A stretch of DNA of 26,968 nucleotides from RGIG1959 sp964564305 (GTDB lineage: Bacteria > Bacillota > Clostridia > Oscillospirales > Acutalibacteraceae). Numbering within the stretch: the first letter of the stretch is position 1; every line of letters begins with the position of its first letter. Below the pieces are notes generated by a model, which was not told where the DNA came from, searched no databases, and saw only the letters and a program-made list of their open reading frames with translations. A program made the translations under genes and the position numbers. Location: NCBI GenBank assembly GCA_964564305.1, contig CAZMAM010000021.1:1-26968 (forward strand), in the 5' to 3' direction. Of the stretch, positions 25,917 to 26,968 are shown in pieces.

Positions 25917-26069
25917 ATGGATATTGTAAGGCAAGCAGAGAAAAAGGTCAAGGGGTATCTTCTGCATGAAGAGAATCCGGGAATTTATGCGATATTGCCT
26001 TTGCCCCAATATTATAAATTAAAATTAGCCAAAATGGTTGTTCTTGATATTTTGCGCCGATTCAGCTAA
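25917..26069 (+). CDS. possible 50-residue small protein
   Basis: An ATG with AAAGGA ten bases upstream opens a frame of 50 codons: MDIVRQAEKKVKGYLLHEEN, then PGIYAILPLPQYYKL and VVLDILRRFS. The residue pattern looks natural (amphipathic, balanced charge), but I recognise no family. It lies between the recombinase relic and the VanZ gene. It may be a small gene or a fragment of a longer lost one. Confidence 0.35.
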   Translation: MDIVRQAEKKVKGYLLHEENPGIYAILPLPQYYKLKLAKMVVLDILRRFS

Positions 26070-26121
26070 AATACCGTTGTGGGTAAAATCAGCCTTAAAA
26101 AGCCAAAAAAGGAGACACAAC

Positions 26122-26762
26122 ATGAGGTATATAAAAGAAATTTATAGTTTTTTTCGGATGGAAATGAATAGCGGAACTTTTTTCGGCTACTTTTGGCAGG
26201 CTCTTCCGATTGCGTGTGCGGTAGGTGTCGTATTTTTCATCGTTCGGTTTGTTCTTTTAAAGAAAAGGAAGATTAAGATTCAGTGGATGAAATTGATATT
26301 ACAGGTTATTTTTTCTTGCTATTTGACCGGACTGATAAGCCTTGTTGTCTTACCCGCAAACTTCTGGTTGCACGTTTATGACGGGATATTTTTGGGTCGG
26401 TGGGATGAAATGGGAAAGATATTCCAATTTGGCGAGGTAAATCTTGTTCCTTCCCTTATCAAATGTTTGACCGGAGAGCTCTCTTTGGGAAGCTGGGTCA
26501 AATCTATGCTGATCGGCAATATTGCGATGCTTGTTCCGTTTGGCTTTTTGTTTCCGCTTGTTACCAAAGTAGGAATACAAAACCGATCTTGTTGACAGCC
26601 TTTGTATTGCCTGTTTGCCTTGAGGTGTTACAGCTGTTTTTTGGCAGAAGTTTTGATGTGGATGATATAATCTGTAATTTTATCGGTATACTTATCGGTG
26701 CCATAGTTGCCTGTGCCTTATTGAAAGTAAAGGCAACACCGCACAATGATTGTCGTGCGTGA
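26122..26762 (+). pseudogene. VanZ-family membrane protein gene with a frameshift
   Basis: The first frame (26122-26595) gives a membrane protein with hydrophobic helices at ALPIACAVGVVFFIVRFVLL and LILQVIFSCYLTGLISLVVL, then the VanZ-type GNIAMLVPFGFLFPLV, and stops at NRSC. The other frame carries the expected rest: KPILLTAFVLPVCLEVLQLF, FGRSFDVDDIICNFIGILIG. Restoring one base near 26575 unites them. VanZ proteins are linked to low-level teicoplanin resistance in enterococci, but most family members have unknown roles. AGGAGA precedes the ATG. The last ten codons (KATPHNDCRA) and the stop are encoded by the left end of a MITE-like element, so the native C-terminus has been replaced. It is broken unless the frameshift is an assembly error. 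Confidence 0.75.
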
Positions 26763-26906
26763 AGCAGGAGCGGATTTTTTTCGTCAGATAAAAACCGCAG
26801 CGAAACCTTTGTGTACTTGCGAAGATTTTTGGCTAAACTACGGAAAAGACGCAAAGCCGATCAGGGAGGCATTGCGCGCAAGCCCGGCCTTTGTGTGGTA
26901 TTGCCT
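26731..26906. mobile_element. 176-bp MITE-like element with terminal inverted repeats
   Basis: The left end AGGCAACACCGCACAA (26731-26746) and the right end TTGTGTGGTATTGCCT (26891-26906) are inverted repeats matching at 14 of 16 positions. Related ends occur at 33-48, 2472-2550 and 23625-23640. An open frame covering most of it (26746-26943) has no family features. No clear target-site duplication could be assigned. The element is too short to code for a transposase, so it would need one supplied in trans. Confidence 0.65.
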
Positions 26907-26947
26907 AAAGTCCAAGGTGAATCGCACAAATCGCACAAGGTGAAAAT

Positions 26948-26968
26948 ATGCATAACAGCGAAGATCTC
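26948..26968 (+). CDS. possible start of a gene cut by the window edge
   Basis: AAGGTG lies five bases before an ATG whose frame stays open for seven codons (MHNSEDL) to the end of the window. A short tandem AATCGCACA motif precedes it. There is too little sequence for any assignment. Confidence 0.25.

Noticed and set aside
25986..26003. A further copy of the repeat end (TATGCGATATTGCCTTTG)
   Set aside because: Only the TATTGCCT core agrees well, the candidate partner at 25928 shares just AAGGCAA, and the bases lie inside a plausible small coding frame.
26746..26943. A 65-codon frame covering the 176-bp element
   Set aside because: It starts in the terminal repeat, has no convincing ribosome site and no recognisable domain; best explained as chance coding in the mobile repeat.

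Overview
The window looks like a chromosomal segment of a Gram-positive, Clostridia-type Firmicute, probably of an Oscillospiraceae/Ruminococcaceae kind. This is inferred from strong GGAGG-type ribosome sites, the long clostridial form of PRPP synthetase, pyruvate-phosphate dikinase, an ApbE lipoprotein, DUF6442 and XRE small genes, and moderately high GC in the core. No rRNA, tRNA or CRISPR array was seen.

Layout. (1) 1-2550: prs (PRPP synthetase) overlapping apbE (flavinyl transferase lipoprotein), with its own promoter and a terminator. (2) 2549-6451, minus strand: one operon, hisH-hisF-pyrG-folP, read from a near-consensus promoter. With prs it supplies PRPP, imidazole-glycerol phosphate/AICAR, CTP and folate. 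(3) 6649-10989, plus strand: phosphohexomutase, nadB and a membrane-anchored ComEC-like metallo-beta-lactamase-fold protein, closed by a perfect bidirectional hairpin. (4) 11214-13978, minus strand: a Cys-rich protein and a CtpE-like P-type ATPase, driven from a divergent promoter pair shared with a DUF308/HdeD membrane protein at 14217-14756. (5) 15042-20290: a three-gene restriction-modification-like locus. It has a methyltransferase-like protein lacking the NPPY motif, a complete Eco57I-like adenine methyltransferase, and a 999-residue protein that joins a GIY-YIG/T5orf172-type domain, a DExH helicase and a C-terminal Tudor-like domain. The middle of the complete methyltransferase gene is sharply AT-rich, as if its target-recognition region had been swapped. 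(6) 20358-23385: ppdK with an extended -10 promoter and a downstream terminator. (7) 23457-26968: a decaying accessory region. It holds a consensus-promoter operon (DUF6442 membrane protein, XRE regulator, CoiA-like nuclease), a frameshifted VanZ-family gene, a relic of a large serine recombinase, another gene relic and a small mobile repeat.

Two threads cross these regions. A MITE-like repeat with ends close to AGGCAAYACCGCAYAA occurs as a 176-bp unit (26731-26906), a 79-bp unit (2472-2550) and two single ends (33-48 and 23625-23640). Two protein genes, folP and the VanZ gene, end inside its terminal repeats. Second, every frame break I could reconstruct in region 7 is a missing single base, while more than 20 kb of core genes to the left read through intact. 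The best candidate for an under-described system is the restriction-like locus of region 5.
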